Notes: generated by a model from the sequence alone, not told the origin. Shown: positions 1 through 9,799, counted from the first letter of the stretch. The stretch is DNA of 64,000 nt from MPNP01 sp963668325 (GCA_963668325.1 OY764222.1:3162001-3226000), one strand, 5' to 3'. Translations and numbers: made by a program.

Positions 1-1
1 A

Positions 2-598
2 ATGATGAAACGATTGGGTTATTTTGTAACTGAAAGTTCCGAACATTTTGCCGAATATGTTCCATGGTTTATCAAAGATGGAAGGTCCGATCTTCTTGAA
101 AAATTTCAAATCCCTCTGGATGAATATTTGGTCAGGTGTGAGGAACAAATCGACAAATGGAAGGCACAGTCAGAGTCTTATCGTGGTAACAACCCTATCG
201 AATTGAACCCGAGCCATGAATATGCATCTGATATTATCAACTCAGTGTGGACCGGTGATCCTTCGGTGATTTATGGCAATGTACCCAATAACAATCTGAT
301 AACCAATTTGCCTGATGATTGTATTGTTGAGGTTCCCTGTTTGATGGACCGAAATGGGATACAACCGGTTCAAATTGGACAGCTACCCATCCAACTCGCT
401 GCCCTGATCAGGACCAACCTCAATGTCCAGGAACTAACAGTCAAGGCTATAGTGGATGAAAATCGGGAACACATATTTCATGCGGCCATGATGGATCCTC
501 ACACGGCAGCCGAACTTGATCTTCAACAAATTTGGGATATGGTTGATGAATTGCTTAAAGTTCATGGCGAATGGATGCCAGAATGGGCAAGGGGTTAA
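2..598 (+). CDS. GH4-family alpha-galactosidase/alpha-glucosidase, C-terminal part
   Basis: The visible 198 residues match the C-terminal half of GH4 (MelA/LplD-like) glycosidases, including the block FVTESSEHFAEYVPWF that is highly characteristic of the family. GH4 enzymes use NAD and a divalent metal in a redox-assisted glycoside hydrolysis; the N-terminal Rossmann half lies outside the window, so cofactor motifs cannot be checked. The ATG at position 2 is internal, not the true start. It lies 30 bp upstream of the halogenase-like gene and probably shares its transcript. Substrate cannot be decided from this half. Confidence 0.85.
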   Translation: MMKRLGYFVTESSEHFAEYVPWFIKDGRSDLLEKFQIPLDEYLVRCEEQIDKWKAQSESYRGNNPIELNPSHEYASDIINSVWTGDPSVIYGNVPNNNLITNLPDDCIVEVPCLMDRNGIQPVQIGQLPIQLAALIRTNLNVQELTVKAIVDENREHIFHAAMMDPHTAAELDLQQIWDMVDELLKVHGEWMPEWARG

Positions 599-628
599 CA
601 GGAATATACAGGCCATTGGTTTTGTAAA

Positions 629-2170
629 ATGTCCACACCCAAGATAATCATAGTAGGTGGTGGAACTGCTGGCTGGATGGCCGCCCTGTATTTAGAAAAA
701 ACCTTTACCAATTTAGGCAAAGAAGCCGAAATAACAGTTATCGAGTCCAGCAAAATTCCAACGATTGGAGTAGGGGAAGGTACCACAGCCGTATTTTGGA
801 ACTTTCTGAAGTTCCTTGAGATTGACGAGTTTGAATTTGTTAAGGAAACCAAGGCAACCTATAAATTTGGTATAAGGCACAAAAACTGGCAAACCAAAGG
901 GGTCTCATATGAAGGCCCGATTGATTTACCCCACTCGATACCAGAGGTAGGCAATTTAGGCGGTGATCACTTCTGGCTTTACCTGGAATGTCTGGCAACC
1001 AACAAGCCCATTTCAGATATCCACCTGTTTACTTATCTAATGAATGAGGAAAGAGCTCCTTACACAATGATGGATGATTCCATAAAGCCCTTGTCAAATT
1101 ACATCCACGCATTCCACTTCGATCAAGCCAAGGTAGGTTCCTTCTTTCGCAAGAAAAGGACCTGGGTCAAGCATTTGGATGGTATCGTAGAAGGAGTAGA
1201 ACTGAAAAACGAATCTGGTGAAATAGACAATGTGGTTTTGGATAATGGTTCACGCATTTATGGTGATTTGTTTGTGGATTGTTCAGGTTTTCGGCGAATT
1301 CTGATTTCGAAATCACTCGGAGCAAAATGGGAAGATAAATCCACCTCTTTACCTGTAAACAGAGCATTACCATTCTGGCTGGAATTCGATGAGGATGAGG
1401 AAATTGCCCCATTTACGCTGGCAGAAGCACTGGATTGCGGTTGGATGTGGACCATCCCGACCCAAGAAAGAAAAGGTTGTGGCTATGTCTACTCGGACCA
1501 GTTCATTGATCCCGAAGACGCACGATTAGAGGTGGAAACCTATCTTGGGAAATCAATTAAGCCCCGAAATGATATTAAATTCACCTCAGGTTTCCTGGAG
1601 AATTCCTGTATAAAAAATTGCCTTTCACTAGGCTTGAGTCAATGTTTTTTTGAACCCTTGGAAGCAACCTCAATCCACTCGACTCTATTGCAACTCTTTA
1701 TGTTTGTAGAAAACAATCTTTTCAAAATACTTGAGGGTAATTTTGAAAGTAACGCTAAGTACAACAAATTTGTATCTGACCAAAATGAAGACATCCTGAA
1801 TTTTATAAATCTTCATTATTCAGGTGGAAGGCAAGATACTGCTTTTTGGAAATACGTACAGAATGAGTGCCTAACACCCAAGGTTAGGGATTTTCTTCAG
1901 AAAACCAGCAAAAGGACACCTAAGTACCGAGATTTTTCCAGACATGAGGATGGAACCTTACCAAGTATAGATGGCTCACTATATTTCCCTATCCTGGATG
2001 GTTTGGGTAAATTAAACCCCTCCAATGCTAGACGGGAACTTTCTTTACGAACTAAACAGCGAGGGGTAACCAGGCAAATTCTAAGGAAGTATACTAACCG
2101 ATTTCAGGAAGTTTCCAAACTCGCAACTGGCCACCGAGCATTTCTGCAACAATTAAGTCAAATTTCGTAA
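629..2170 (+). CDS. Flavin-dependent (tryptophan) halogenase-family protein
   Basis: A 513-aa protein of the FAD/FADH2-dependent halogenase family. Visible are the dinucleotide motif GGGTAG (residues 10-15), the IPTIGVGEGT block, a lysine at residue 79 in the position of the catalytic Lys of PrnA, a WMWTIP motif near residue 272 (family WxWxIP), and FFEPLEAT near residue 345 carrying the conserved Glu. The length is normal for the family. Seen: the residues named. Inferred: halogenation is possible, but the substrate is unknown. Many family members lie beside glycan-utilisation genes, as here (GH4 upstream, GH2 downstream), and have no proven substrate. No flavin reductase is encoded nearby. 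Confidence 0.85.
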   Translation: MSTPKIIIVGGGTAGWMAALYLEKTFTNLGKEAEITVIESSKIPTIGVGEGTTAVFWNFLKFLEIDEFEFVKETKATYKFGIRHKNWQTKGVSYEGPIDLPHSIPEVGNLGGDHFWLYLECLATNKPISDIHLFTYLMNEERAPYTMMDDSIKPLSNYIHAFHFDQAKVGSFFRKKRTWVKHLDGIVEGVELKNESGEIDNVVLDNGSRIYGDLFVDCSGFRRILISKSLGAKWEDKSTSLPVNRALPFWLEFDEDEEIAPFTLAEALDCGWMWTIPTQERKGCGYVYSDQFIDPEDARLEVETYLGKSIKPRNDIKFTSGFLENSCIKNCLSLGLSQCFFEPLEATSIHSTLLQLFMFVENNLFKILEGNFESNAKYNKFVSDQNEDILNFINLHYSGGRQDTAFWKYVQNECLTPKVRDFLQKTSKRTPKYRDFSRHEDGTLPSIDGSLYFPILDGLGKLNPSNARRELSLRTKQRGVTRQILRKYTNRFQEVSKLATGHRAFLQQLSQIS

Positions 2171-2215
2171 CAATTTCGGGATAGAAGAAGATGGAATTTT
2201 GAAGCGCACGACCTT

Positions 2216-4462
2216 ATGAGAGAAATACTACCATTTAATGATAACTGGCAATTTTTTACCAAGTTTGACCCAGAACTGATCAATAGCCCTAGACATGGTC
2301 AAACCATTCGGTTACCCCACAATGCTGCCGAATTACCTTACAATTATTTTGATGAAAATTCATGGCATCAACGTTTTTGCTACCAAAAGTCCTTTCGTTT
2401 TGATGGCGAAATCAACCATCGGGTAGTTTCACTTGTGTTTGATGGGGCAATGGCCAATACCAATGTCTACCTAAACGGGGCTTATTTAGCATCGCATACT
2501 GATGGGTATACCCCATTTGAAGTTAACCTGAATTCGGCTTTGAAGGCTGGAGACAATCTCCTGACCGTTGGATTGGATGGAAGCGAGAATCCTGAGATAC
2601 CACCCTTTGGGGGATTGATTGATTATTTGACCTATGCCGGAATTTATCGTGATGTCTGGATTAAAACTGCTCCAGAGATTTCGATTGGAAATATCAGGGC
2701 TGAAACCTTGAATGTACTTGAACAACAAAAATCCTTAAAAATTTGGTGTAAATTGCATAGGGAACTGGCATGTGATTCGCCGATTACGATAACCCATACC
2801 CTCAGGGATAATGACGGGCAATTGATTGCCGAAACCGGTTCAAAAATCTATGCGACAGTAAAAACCTTGCTGATGGAAGGTCTGGAGAATATTGAATTAT
2901 GGGATGTCGACAATCCTAACCTTTATGAGTTGACTACCCATATTGCAACGGATTCCGATGAAGATATGGTTAAAACCAACATTGGTTTTCGAACTGCCAA
3001 ATTTACCTCCAAGGGCTTTTTTCTGAATGGCAGACCACTTAAAATTCTGGGTCTGAATCGCCATCAATCCTATCCCTATGAAGGCTATGCCATGGGTCGC
3101 CGGGCCCAGGAAAAGGATGCCGAAATATTAAAATTTGATTTGGGTTGTAACTTGGTAAGAACTTCCCACTATCCCCAATCGCCATGGTTTATTGATCATT
3201 GTGACCGAATTGGTTTGCTGGTGTTCGAAGAGATACCCGGGTGGCAGCACATTGGTGGGGATGACTGGAAGAAAAGAGCCGTCAACAATGTTGCAAACAT
3301 GCTAAGAAGGGACAGGAATCATCCTTCAATCATTTTATGGGGTGTTCGGATCAATGAGTCGCACGATGATCATGATTTTTATGTAGAAACAAACTCCTTA
3401 GCTAGAATACTTGATCCAACTCGCCAGACTGGTGGGGTAAGATACATTACCGACAGTGAGTTTCTGGAAGATGTCTACACCATGAATGACTTTATTCAGG
3501 GTAATGAAGAACTACCTGGTGTTAACCATCCAAGGATTCCACTCCGGAAACAACAGGAAGTTACCGGTTTGAACAAATCAGTTCCCTACATGGTTACAGA
3601 ATTCAACGGACATACCTTCCCGACCAAAAGAACAGATCATGAACAGCGTCAGGCTGAGCATGTGATTCGATATCTGAATGTTCTTGATAAAACTTTTGGC
3701 GACGAGGAAATTTCAGGGTGTATCGGTTGGTGCTTTGCCGATTATAATACCCATAAGGATTTTGGGGCTGGCGACCGAATTTGCCATCATGGGGTCATGG
3801 ATATGTTTAGAAATCCCAAATTTGCGTCATATGTTTATTCAAGCCAACAATCACCCCATTCAAAACCAGTGTTGAAACCTGTAACCCATTGGGCTAGAGG
3901 AGAAAGGAATATTGGCGGGGTTCTGCCTTTGATCATTCTGACCAATTGTGATTATATCGAGTTGAGGTACGGTGCAAACCTTTCAGCCATTGAATACCCC
4001 TCCAAGGGGCTCTATCCCAATCTTCCCCATGCACCTGTAATATTTGATCATAAATCCTTTGGTGAAGAGGAAATGGGGCATTGGAAAAAGGTTTGGGAGG
4101 ACGTTACATTCAAAGGTTATATTGGAGATGATGAAGTTATTTCCTTCTCCATGGTGGGTAATCCAGTTGCACATAGAATGGAAATCCTTCCTGACTGGAG
4201 ATGGTTAAGGTCAGATGAAAACGACGAGACTCGTGTGGTGGTCAGGGCCTTGGACCAAATTGGTAATATATTACCCTATTTTGATGACCCCTTAACGATT
4301 ACTGTATCAGATAAAGGTCAATTGATTGGGCCGGATATGATAAATTTTCGGGGCGGTATCGCCACTTTTTGGGTCAGATCGACGACATCAAAGGGACAAC
4401 TGGAAATTAAAATTGAAACTCCTAGATTCCCCTCGGCAACACGCCTGTTACATATAATTTGA
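2216..4462 (+). CDS. GH2-family beta-galactosidase/beta-glucuronidase-like glycosidase
   Basis: A 748-aa protein with GH2 architecture: an N-terminal sugar-binding jelly roll (roughly residues 1-160), an immunoglobulin-like domain (about 165-265), a TIM barrel (about 270-560) and a C-terminal beta domain. The acid/base Glu is E381 in the RINES motif and the nucleophile is probably E462 in VTEFNGH. No signal peptide is visible, so the enzyme is probably cytoplasmic and acts on imported oligosaccharides. It starts 45 bp after the halogenase-like gene, in the same operon. The exact glycosidic specificity (beta-galactoside, beta-glucuronide or other) cannot be set from sequence alone. Confidence 0.85.
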   Translation: MREILPFNDNWQFFTKFDPELINSPRHGQTIRLPHNAAELPYNYFDENSWHQRFCYQKSFRFDGEINHRVVSLVFDGAMANTNVYLNGAYLASHTDGYTPFEVNLNSALKAGDNLLTVGLDGSENPEIPPFGGLIDYLTYAGIYRDVWIKTAPEISIGNIRAETLNVLEQQKSLKIWCKLHRELACDSPITITHTLRDNDGQLIAETGSKIYATVKTLLMEGLENIELWDVDNPNLYELTTHIATDSDEDMVKTNIGFRTAKFTSKGFFLNGRPLKILGLNRHQSYPYEGYAMGRRAQEKDAEILKFDLGCNLVRTSHYPQSPWFIDHCDRIGLLVFEEIPGWQHIGGDDWKKRAVNNVANMLRRDRNHPSIILWGVRINESHDDHDFYVETNSLARILDPTRQTGGVRYITDSEFLEDVYTMNDFIQGNEELPGVNHPRIPLRKQQEVTGLNKSVPYMVTEFNGHTFPTKRTDHEQRQAEHVIRYLNVLDKTFGDEEISGCIGWCFADYNTHKDFGAGDRICHHGVMDMFRNPKFASYVYSSQQSPHSKPVLKPVTHWARGERNIGGVLPLIILTNCDYIELRYGANLSAIEYPSKGLYPNLPHAPVIFDHKSFGEEEMGHWKKVWEDVTFKGYIGDDEVISFSMVGNPVAHRMEILPDWRWLRSDENDETRVVVRALDQIGNILPYFDDPLTITVSDKGQLIGPDMINFRGGIATFWVRSTTSKGQLEIKIETPRFPSATRLLHII

Positions 4463-4493
4463 ACTAGTTTGAATATAGTAATGGAGGTTTAAA

Positions 4494-5345
4494 GTGAACG
4501 TTCAAGCAACCCCATGTTCAGAAATGGAAAGATATCTGTTTGATCTCAATGGATATTTCATCATCAAGGGTGCATTGTCCCTAGAGGAGGTCAAAAATTG
4601 TAACAAGATTTTGGATGATTTACAGGATATTGAAATCAATGAATGGCGAAGGAATGTACATGGACAATCCTTCACGGGAAGTCATGAGGGCTTGAATCTT
4701 CAGCAAATATACGAGGCTGGAGAACCCTTCGAACGATTAATTGATCATCCAGCCTGGATCAATAAGATAATCCATTTTATCGGAACAGACAGCGATAACT
4801 TTGATGGGTTACATGGGCCTTGTTTCATTGACGAAAATTTTGCTTCTATAAGGGGACCGGGAGAAGCTATAGGCCTTCATTCAGGCGGACAGGATCGGGT
4901 TACAAGATGCCAGTTTGTCTATCATGATGGTAAGTTCCATTGTGGCCAGGTAAATGTCCTGGTGGCCTATACAGGAATTGGCCATGGTGATGGAGCAACG
5001 ATGGTTATTCCGGGAAGTCACAAATCAAATATAATGCATCCACAATTTGCCGAAGCGGCCATGGCTGAACATTCAACCTCGGTTGACGGTGTAATCGGTG
5101 CTACAGAGGTATTTATGGATCCTGGTGATGCCCTGGTGTTTGTGGATGCCATCATGCATGGGTCGGCAAAAAGGGTAAACTCTGGTCAACGAAGAATTTC
5201 TGTTTATCGCTATGGTCCGTCATGGGGTTTTTTCAGGCACAATTATCGTCCTAGTGAAGAACTTTTGGCTCGATTAAATCCACTCCAAAGAAAAATAGTA
5301 ATGCCGCACCTACCACCTGATTCCAGATCTACTTCTAGGTTGTAA
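4494..5345 (+). CDS. Phytanoyl-CoA dioxygenase (PhyH) family protein
   Basis: A 283-aa cupin-fold Fe(II)/2-oxoglutarate oxygenase of the PhyH family, supported by the GDGATMVIPGSHKS block and the C-terminal IMHGSAKR/RISVYRYGPSW region. Likely metal ligands are H129 and H222. The first motif reads H129-S-G, not H-x-D, so the usual carboxylate ligand is not evident. Radical halogenases of this superfamily have such a change, but some ordinary PhyH-like groups also read LHGG. A good ribosome site (GGAGG) lies 6 bp before the start in a 31-bp gap after the GH2 gene. The substrate is unknown. Confidence 0.8.
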   Translation: MNVQATPCSEMERYLFDLNGYFIIKGALSLEEVKNCNKILDDLQDIEINEWRRNVHGQSFTGSHEGLNLQQIYEAGEPFERLIDHPAWINKIIHFIGTDSDNFDGLHGPCFIDENFASIRGPGEAIGLHSGGQDRVTRCQFVYHDGKFHCGQVNVLVAYTGIGHGDGATMVIPGSHKSNIMHPQFAEAAMAEHSTSVDGVIGATEVFMDPGDALVFVDAIMHGSAKRVNSGQRRISVYRYGPSWGFFRHNYRPSEELLARLNPLQRKIVMPHLPPDSRSTSRL

Positions 5346-5713
5346 CTTACCTGCCAGATTTGTTCATGACCGCTTCGCTGGAGACCTCCAAATGGGGAGG
5401 AATCCTACGGTAATTGTGATTGAGGCCGTTGCGAAATTTTTGTCGTTTAGCTTACCAATATCAGCTGTTGAAGATAATTTTATGGAGAAAGGAGAAGTGT
5501 GATTTGATAGATCACAAATCCATAAGAACTGTTTACTTACGACCTTGGGAACGAAAGGTAGTTGGAAACGTACAAGATAATTCGAAAAAGGATAAAAGTT
5601 ACTTTTTTAGTCCCATTTTTGGTATCAAGGAAGTTCAGCTACTTGATTATTGACTATAGTACCTTTTGCTATAAGTTAGTTTGCAGATTTGGGGTTTATT
5701 TTGAGAGAATAGA
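5346..5713. other. Intergenic stretch, possible short coding relic
   Basis: This 368-bp gap holds no convincing complete gene. From about 5340 to 5504 on the plus strand an open frame without a credible start or ribosome site ends in MEKGEV and has protein-like composition; it may be the C-terminal relic of a decayed gene, but I cannot assign it. The rest is AT-rich and probably carries the promoter of the downstream hydrolase gene. Confidence 0.3.
5498..5516. promoter_or_regulatory. Inverted repeat, candidate operator
   Basis: TGTGAT-N7-ATCACA is a perfect 6-bp dyad lying about 200 bp before the hydrolase gene. The spacing does not match the CRP consensus (TGTGA-N6-TCACA), so it would be a site for a different dimeric regulator if functional. 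It overlaps the stop of the possible relic frame. Confidence 0.3.
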
Positions 5714-6607
5714 ATGGGAACGAAAAATACTGTATTGCCAAGTTGGGGCATTAATAATGACTATGCCAAACTGACAGATGTACTCTTGGGGAAACCTGAA
5801 CATTACAGATGGGTCGAAGCAGGCCCGCTGATCGAGCGGACCCTGGCCAATGCACATATGACCGGAGTTACTTTCAATTTGCAGACTGCCATGGCACAAC
5901 ATGCTGAAATGGTTTCGATCTACGAAGAAAACGACATCTCCTGCTATTATCTTGACAGCGATGAAGTTTTGCACCGGAATTTCTTTGCACGAGACAGTTC
6001 TGCTATGACTCCTTGGGGAGCACTGATTTGCCACATGCAACTGAAATGCCGCCGGGCAGATTATGTTACAGCTATCAAGTTCTATCAAGATAACAATATC
6101 CCAATCTGGAAATATGCTACTGCAGGTCATTTTGAAGGTGGCGATTTCAACATTATTGAGCCCGGTCGAGTATTAATCGGCTATTGTGGAGAGCGATCGG
6201 AAAAGGAAGGATCAGAACAGGTTGCAGAATTTGTACGGGCTGAAGGTTGGGAGGCAGTCGTAGCTCCTATCAGCCGTGAATTCGTACATATGGATGGATT
6301 GATCGTACCACTGGCAGAGAAATTGGCAGTCGCATGCGTAGATGCGATGGAACCTTGGCTAGTGGATATAGTTAAAGGTTGGGGTGTAAAGATCGTCGAG
6401 GTTGAATACCGTGAGGCCAGAAATCTAGGAGTCAATCTGGTTGCCCTAGGTGCTGACAAAGTTCTGTCGATGGCTGGGGCAACTGAACTGAACACCAAAA
6501 TGCGTGCACTTGGATTTGAGGTTTATGATCCTGACATGTCAATGTTTACTCTTGGTGGCGGTGGCGTACATTGTCTTTGCCAGGCGCTGCATCGCGAGAA
6601 TGCCTAA
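5714..6607 (+). CDS. Arginine deiminase/DDAH-superfamily amidinohydrolase
   Basis: A 297-aa protein of the guanidino-group-modifying superfamily (dimethylarginine dimethylaminohydrolase, arginine deiminase, amidinotransferase). The acidic motif HFEGGDF (H139 onward), the catalytic His H192 in FVHMDG and the nucleophile C287 in GGGGVHCLC are all present in order, so the enzyme is probably active. Length fits DDAH-like single-domain members. The context (TRAP transporter and sulfatase downstream) suggests catabolism of an imported guanidino compound, but this is inference. A receptor gene follows after about 195 bp. Confidence 0.82.
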   Translation: MGTKNTVLPSWGINNDYAKLTDVLLGKPEHYRWVEAGPLIERTLANAHMTGVTFNLQTAMAQHAEMVSIYEENDISCYYLDSDEVLHRNFFARDSSAMTPWGALICHMQLKCRRADYVTAIKFYQDNNIPIWKYATAGHFEGGDFNIIEPGRVLIGYCGERSEKEGSEQVAEFVRAEGWEAVVAPISREFVHMDGLIVPLAEKLAVACVDAMEPWLVDIVKGWGVKIVEVEYREARNLGVNLVALGADKVLSMAGATELNTKMRALGFEVYDPDMSMFTLGGGGVHCLCQALHRENA

Positions 6608-6802
6608 CCGCCGATCAACCCAATCAGCAAAACCAAAATAACCTAATTGCAAGTTTTATCATTTGGATTTATTTTCTGTTTGCATTGGTGGTGTGTAAGT
6701 TATGATCTTTGAGACAGGCTTTCTTGAATACCCAAGTGACTAATTCACCGATAATATTTGGTAAACTTACCAACAATAAAATTTATAAACCATGGAGAGG
6801 TT

Positions 6803-7801
6803 ATGTTCAAAACAAAGAAATTCGTTGCACTTGCATGCATCGCTTTTGCAATACCAGCGATTGCCGCTACCGAGATTTTCAAGGGTGAAACGGCGGGTGC
6901 TGGCGATCCGGTTCATACCTTGTTTGTTGCATTCACTAACCAGGCTGGCAAGGCTGATGTAGACATTCAGGTCAACGCCGGACAAACATTAACCAAATCC
7001 ATGCTCAAGGGTGGTCGGGGTGAGATCGATTTTTTCTCAACTGTTCCGTCACTGGTTGGTCTTATGGCCAGACAACAGCGTATGTACGAAAGCGTCGATG
7101 ATGCGCCGGAAGCAGCAAAAAACCTGCGTTCTATTCTGGGCTTCAAGGCCGGAGCTTATCATCCGGTTACACTTTCCGGATCAGGCATTGAAACTTGGGA
7201 GGATCTAAAAGGTAAAACTATTTTTACTGGCCCGCCTGCGGGTTCTGCATCAGCCACATCAGAGGCACTCATTAAAATAATTACTGGTTATGAGGCAGGT
7301 AAGGATTATGACGCCGTTCGCTTGAGTTGGGGTGAAGGTTACTCTGCACTCGCAGACGGAAAGATCGACATGATGGTTCGCCCAGCTGAAATAGGATCAG
7401 CAAGAATCGAACAATTTGGCCTTTCAGGCGAATTTCGTATATTATCGATTCCAGAAGCTGTTGTCAGTTCAGATGCAATGCAAGCACTCTTCGGACGCCC
7501 CGGTCGTGGAATGCTTCAATTCGAAGGCGAAATTTACAAGGGCCAGTTAACTGAAGGCTCAATCACCGCACTTGGGTTTACACAGTTCATAGGTACTCAT
7601 GCAGAGGTTTCAGAGGAGGTTGTTTATAATGCTACGAAAGCCTTCTGGGAAAATCTGAACGAGGTTCATGCCACGGCCTTTTTCTTGAGGGAAGTCACAT
7701 TAGAAACTGCCTTTACCTCAGTAAATGTTCCTTTACATCCCGGAGCAGCCAAATATTACGACGAGATTGGTGTCAGCATTCCTGACGAACTACGTCCATA
7801 G
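6803..7801 (+). CDS. TAXI-family TRAP transporter solute receptor
   Basis: A periplasmic substrate-binding protein of the TAXI type, about 332 aa. The start at 6803 is chosen because GGAGAGG precedes it by 2 bp and because it yields a clean signal peptide (MFKTKKFVALACIAFAIPAIAA, written here only as its first residues MFKTKKFVALACIAF). The SASATSEALI region and the YSALADGKIDMM block are typical of the ligand-binding lobes. The gene precedes a fused TRAP permease, its functional partner. The ligand is unknown; TAXI receptors generally bind carboxylated compounds. Confidence 0.83.
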   Translation: MFKTKKFVALACIAFAIPAIAATEIFKGETAGAGDPVHTLFVAFTNQAGKADVDIQVNAGQTLTKSMLKGGRGEIDFFSTVPSLVGLMARQQRMYESVDDAPEAAKNLRSILGFKAGAYHPVTLSGSGIETWEDLKGKTIFTGPPAGSASATSEALIKIITGYEAGKDYDAVRLSWGEGYSALADGKIDMMVRPAEIGSARIEQFGLSGEFRILSIPEAVVSSDAMQALFGRPGRGMLQFEGEIYKGQLTEGSITALGFTQFIGTHAEVSEEVVYNATKAFWENLNEVHATAFFLREVTLETAFTSVNVPLHPGAAKYYDEIGVSIPDELRP

Positions 7802-7817
7802 CCAAAACGTATTGGGA

Positions 7818-7841
7818 AGACCGGGTAAAAATACCCGGTCT
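7818..7841 (+). promoter_or_regulatory. Stem-loop between receptor and permease genes
   Basis: A perfect 10-bp inverted repeat (AGACCGGGTA, loop AAAA, TACCCGGTCT) sits 17 bp after the receptor stop codon and has no following T-run. Such hairpins commonly protect the abundant receptor mRNA or partly reduce read-through into the permease gene. Confidence 0.6.
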
Positions 7842-7873
7842 GAACGTTTAATCGCCACATTTGTGGTGGTCAC

Positions 7874-9799
7874 ATGATAGCATCAGACTCCTTAATCAAA
7901 GGAACAGCACGCGGTTTCATGACCATCGCTGGCATGGCCTGCTTTTTGCTAGGGGCCATAACGCTTTACAGTTCAGGTATCGGCCTGATTGATGCGAAAT
8001 TACATCGTGCTGGAGGCTTTGCACTTGCCTTGATTGTGGCCGTTTGGTTAGCCCGTGAAAAGCGGGAAAAAACTGAGAGATCATCCCAAATATGGTTAAT
8101 TAACCTTGGTCTTGATCTTGCGTTGATTATAGGGGGGTTATGGTCGATTTGGTCTTTTTATTTCGTACAGACTCAGATGGAGATCGCCCTCTATGACATT
8201 GTAAGATCTGATGCCTGGCCTGCATTGGCGGGGCTCATGGTATTTCTTGAATTGTGTCGTAGGTTGTGGGGGTGGGGGTTGTTCTGTGTTGGTGTCTTTG
8301 GCGTGACATACCTGCTCTTCGGCCAAGGTTTGCCTGGCATTATGGCTCATACTGGGTTCTCGTTGACAGAGGTATCCGAGGCACTATGGTATAACACCAA
8401 CAAGGGCGTATTTGGGTCCATTACCAATATCGTACTAAGCACGGTCTTTATCTTCATTATTTTCGGCGTACTTTTGGAGGGTACAGGTGCTGGGGACACG
8501 CTCTTAAAATTTGCCTTCTTGATAACTCGCCGCACGCGCGGAGGTCCGGCTCACGCGGCAATCCTGGCATCATCAATGTTTGGAACAATGTCGGGCTCGA
8601 CGGTAGCCAATATCGTCGGGACAGGGACCTTTACCATTCCGATGATCAAAAAACGCGGCTTCTCACCAACTTTCGCTGCTGGTATTGAAGCGACAGCGTC
8701 CTCAGGAGGGCAGATTATGCCACCCATCATGGGAGCAGCAGCATTGGTTATGGCTGACCTGACAGGAGTTGGTTATCTGAATATTATCATTGCGGCTTTA
8801 TTCCCGGCGCTTTTTTATTATTTCAGTTTATTTTCAGCGGTCACAGTTGAAGCTAGAAGACAGGGGATTGAAATTCAGCCACTAGCTATAGACGATCAGA
8901 TCACCCGTATTGATCTGATAAATTCAATTTTGTTTATTGGTCCCATTCTGACAGTTATCGGATCATTGGTAGTGGGCCTCAGTACTTCAGCGGCTGGTTT
9001 TAATGCCGTCGTAGTTTTAATGGTGCTTTCCGTGGTAAATCCAGAGGTTCGTCGCAATCCGAAGCGAGTATGGCAATCATTCCTGAAGGGGGCTCAATCA
9101 GGGGCAACTCTCTTAATCGCTATTGCCGCTATTGGCATACTCGTAGGTTCGCTTGATTCGACCGGGTTGGGACTGAAACTAGCAAATGTCATTGCCACGA
9201 TCAGGGGCGAAAGTCTTTTTTCTGCTCTGCTTGTTGCTATGGCTGGTGCTCTCGTCCTTGGTATGGGAATGCCAACACTTCCGGCTTATCTAATAATCAT
9301 TCTAGTGATGGGGCCTGCGATCCAAGCACTTGGTGTGTCCATGTTGACCGCCCATATGTTCGTGTTCTACTTCGGTGTGGCTTCTTCACTTACACCACCA
9401 GTGGCAATAGCGGCTTATGCCGCGGCCCCAATAGCTCAAGCCAATCCTTTGATGACTGCTTTCATGTCGTTTCGACTTGGCATGGCAAAGTTCATTATTC
9501 CCTTCGTCTTTGCATTTTATCCCACTGTCCTGATCATTGAAGAATTCAATTTGATCCCTTTCCTCTGGATACTTGCCCGTACCTGCTTTTGTATTTGGTT
9601 ATTTTCTTCTGCACTTAGCGGCTATGACCGTCGCAAACTGACGCCCCTCGAGATTATAACAAGATTTACAGCCGCTTTTGCCACGCTTATTTTCAACCCC
9701 TTAATCCACATACCTGCAATTATCTTCGGGTTGTGTTTGATTGCTTTTGATATTTATAGAAACCGAAAAATAAATTTAAATACCAAGGTAACGAAATGA
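7874..9799 (+). CDS. Fused TRAP transporter permease (DctQ-DctM type)
   Basis: A 641-aa integral membrane protein combining the small (4-TM) and large (about 12-TM) TRAP subunits, the usual form for TAXI systems. Conserved large-subunit blocks are visible, such as SSMFGTMSGSTVANIVGTG, SSGGQIMPPIMGAAA and GMGMPTLPAYLI, with SSLTPPVAIAAYAAA near the end. It would drive ion-coupled uptake with the preceding receptor across the inner membrane. Its stop overlaps the start of the sulfatase (ATGA), indicating translational coupling. Confidence 0.88.
   Translation: MIASDSLIKGTARGFMTIAGMACFLLGAITLYSSGIGLIDAKLHRAGGFALALIVAVWLAREKREKTERSSQIWLINLGLDLALIIGGLWSIWSFYFVQTQMEIALYDIVRSDAWPALAGLMVFLELCRRLWGWGLFCVGVFGVTYLLFGQGLPGIMAHTGFSLTEVSEALWYNTNKGVFGSITNIVLSTVFIFIIFGVLLEGTGAGDTLLKFAFLITRRTRGGPAHAAILASSMFGTMSGSTVANIVGTGTFTIPMIKKRGFSPTFAAGIEATASSGGQIMPPIMGAAALVMADLTGVGYLNIIIAALFPALFYYFSLFSAVTVEARRQGIEIQPLAIDDQITRIDLINSILFIGPILTVIGSLVVGLSTSAAGFNAVVVLMVLSVVNPEVRRNPKRVWQSFLKGAQSGATLLIAIAAIGILVGSLDSTGLGLKLANVIATIRGESLFSALLVAMAGALVLGMGMPTLPAYLIIILVMGPAIQALGVSMLTAHMFVFYFGVASSLTPPVAIAAYAAAPIAQANPLMTAFMSFRLGMAKFIIPFVFAFYPTVLIIEEFNLIPFLWILARTCFCIWLFSSALSGYDRRKLTPLEIITRFTAAFATLIFNPLIHIPAIIFGLCLIAFDIYRNRKINLNTKVTK

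Noticed and set aside
5498..5516. CRP-binding site
   Set aside because: The spacer between the TGTGA and TCACA half-sites is too long for CRP.
5420..5653. Plus-strand open frames of 77 and 70 codons in the gap before the hydrolase gene
   Set aside because: They overlap each other, lack ribosome sites and recognisable motifs, and have unlikely composition.
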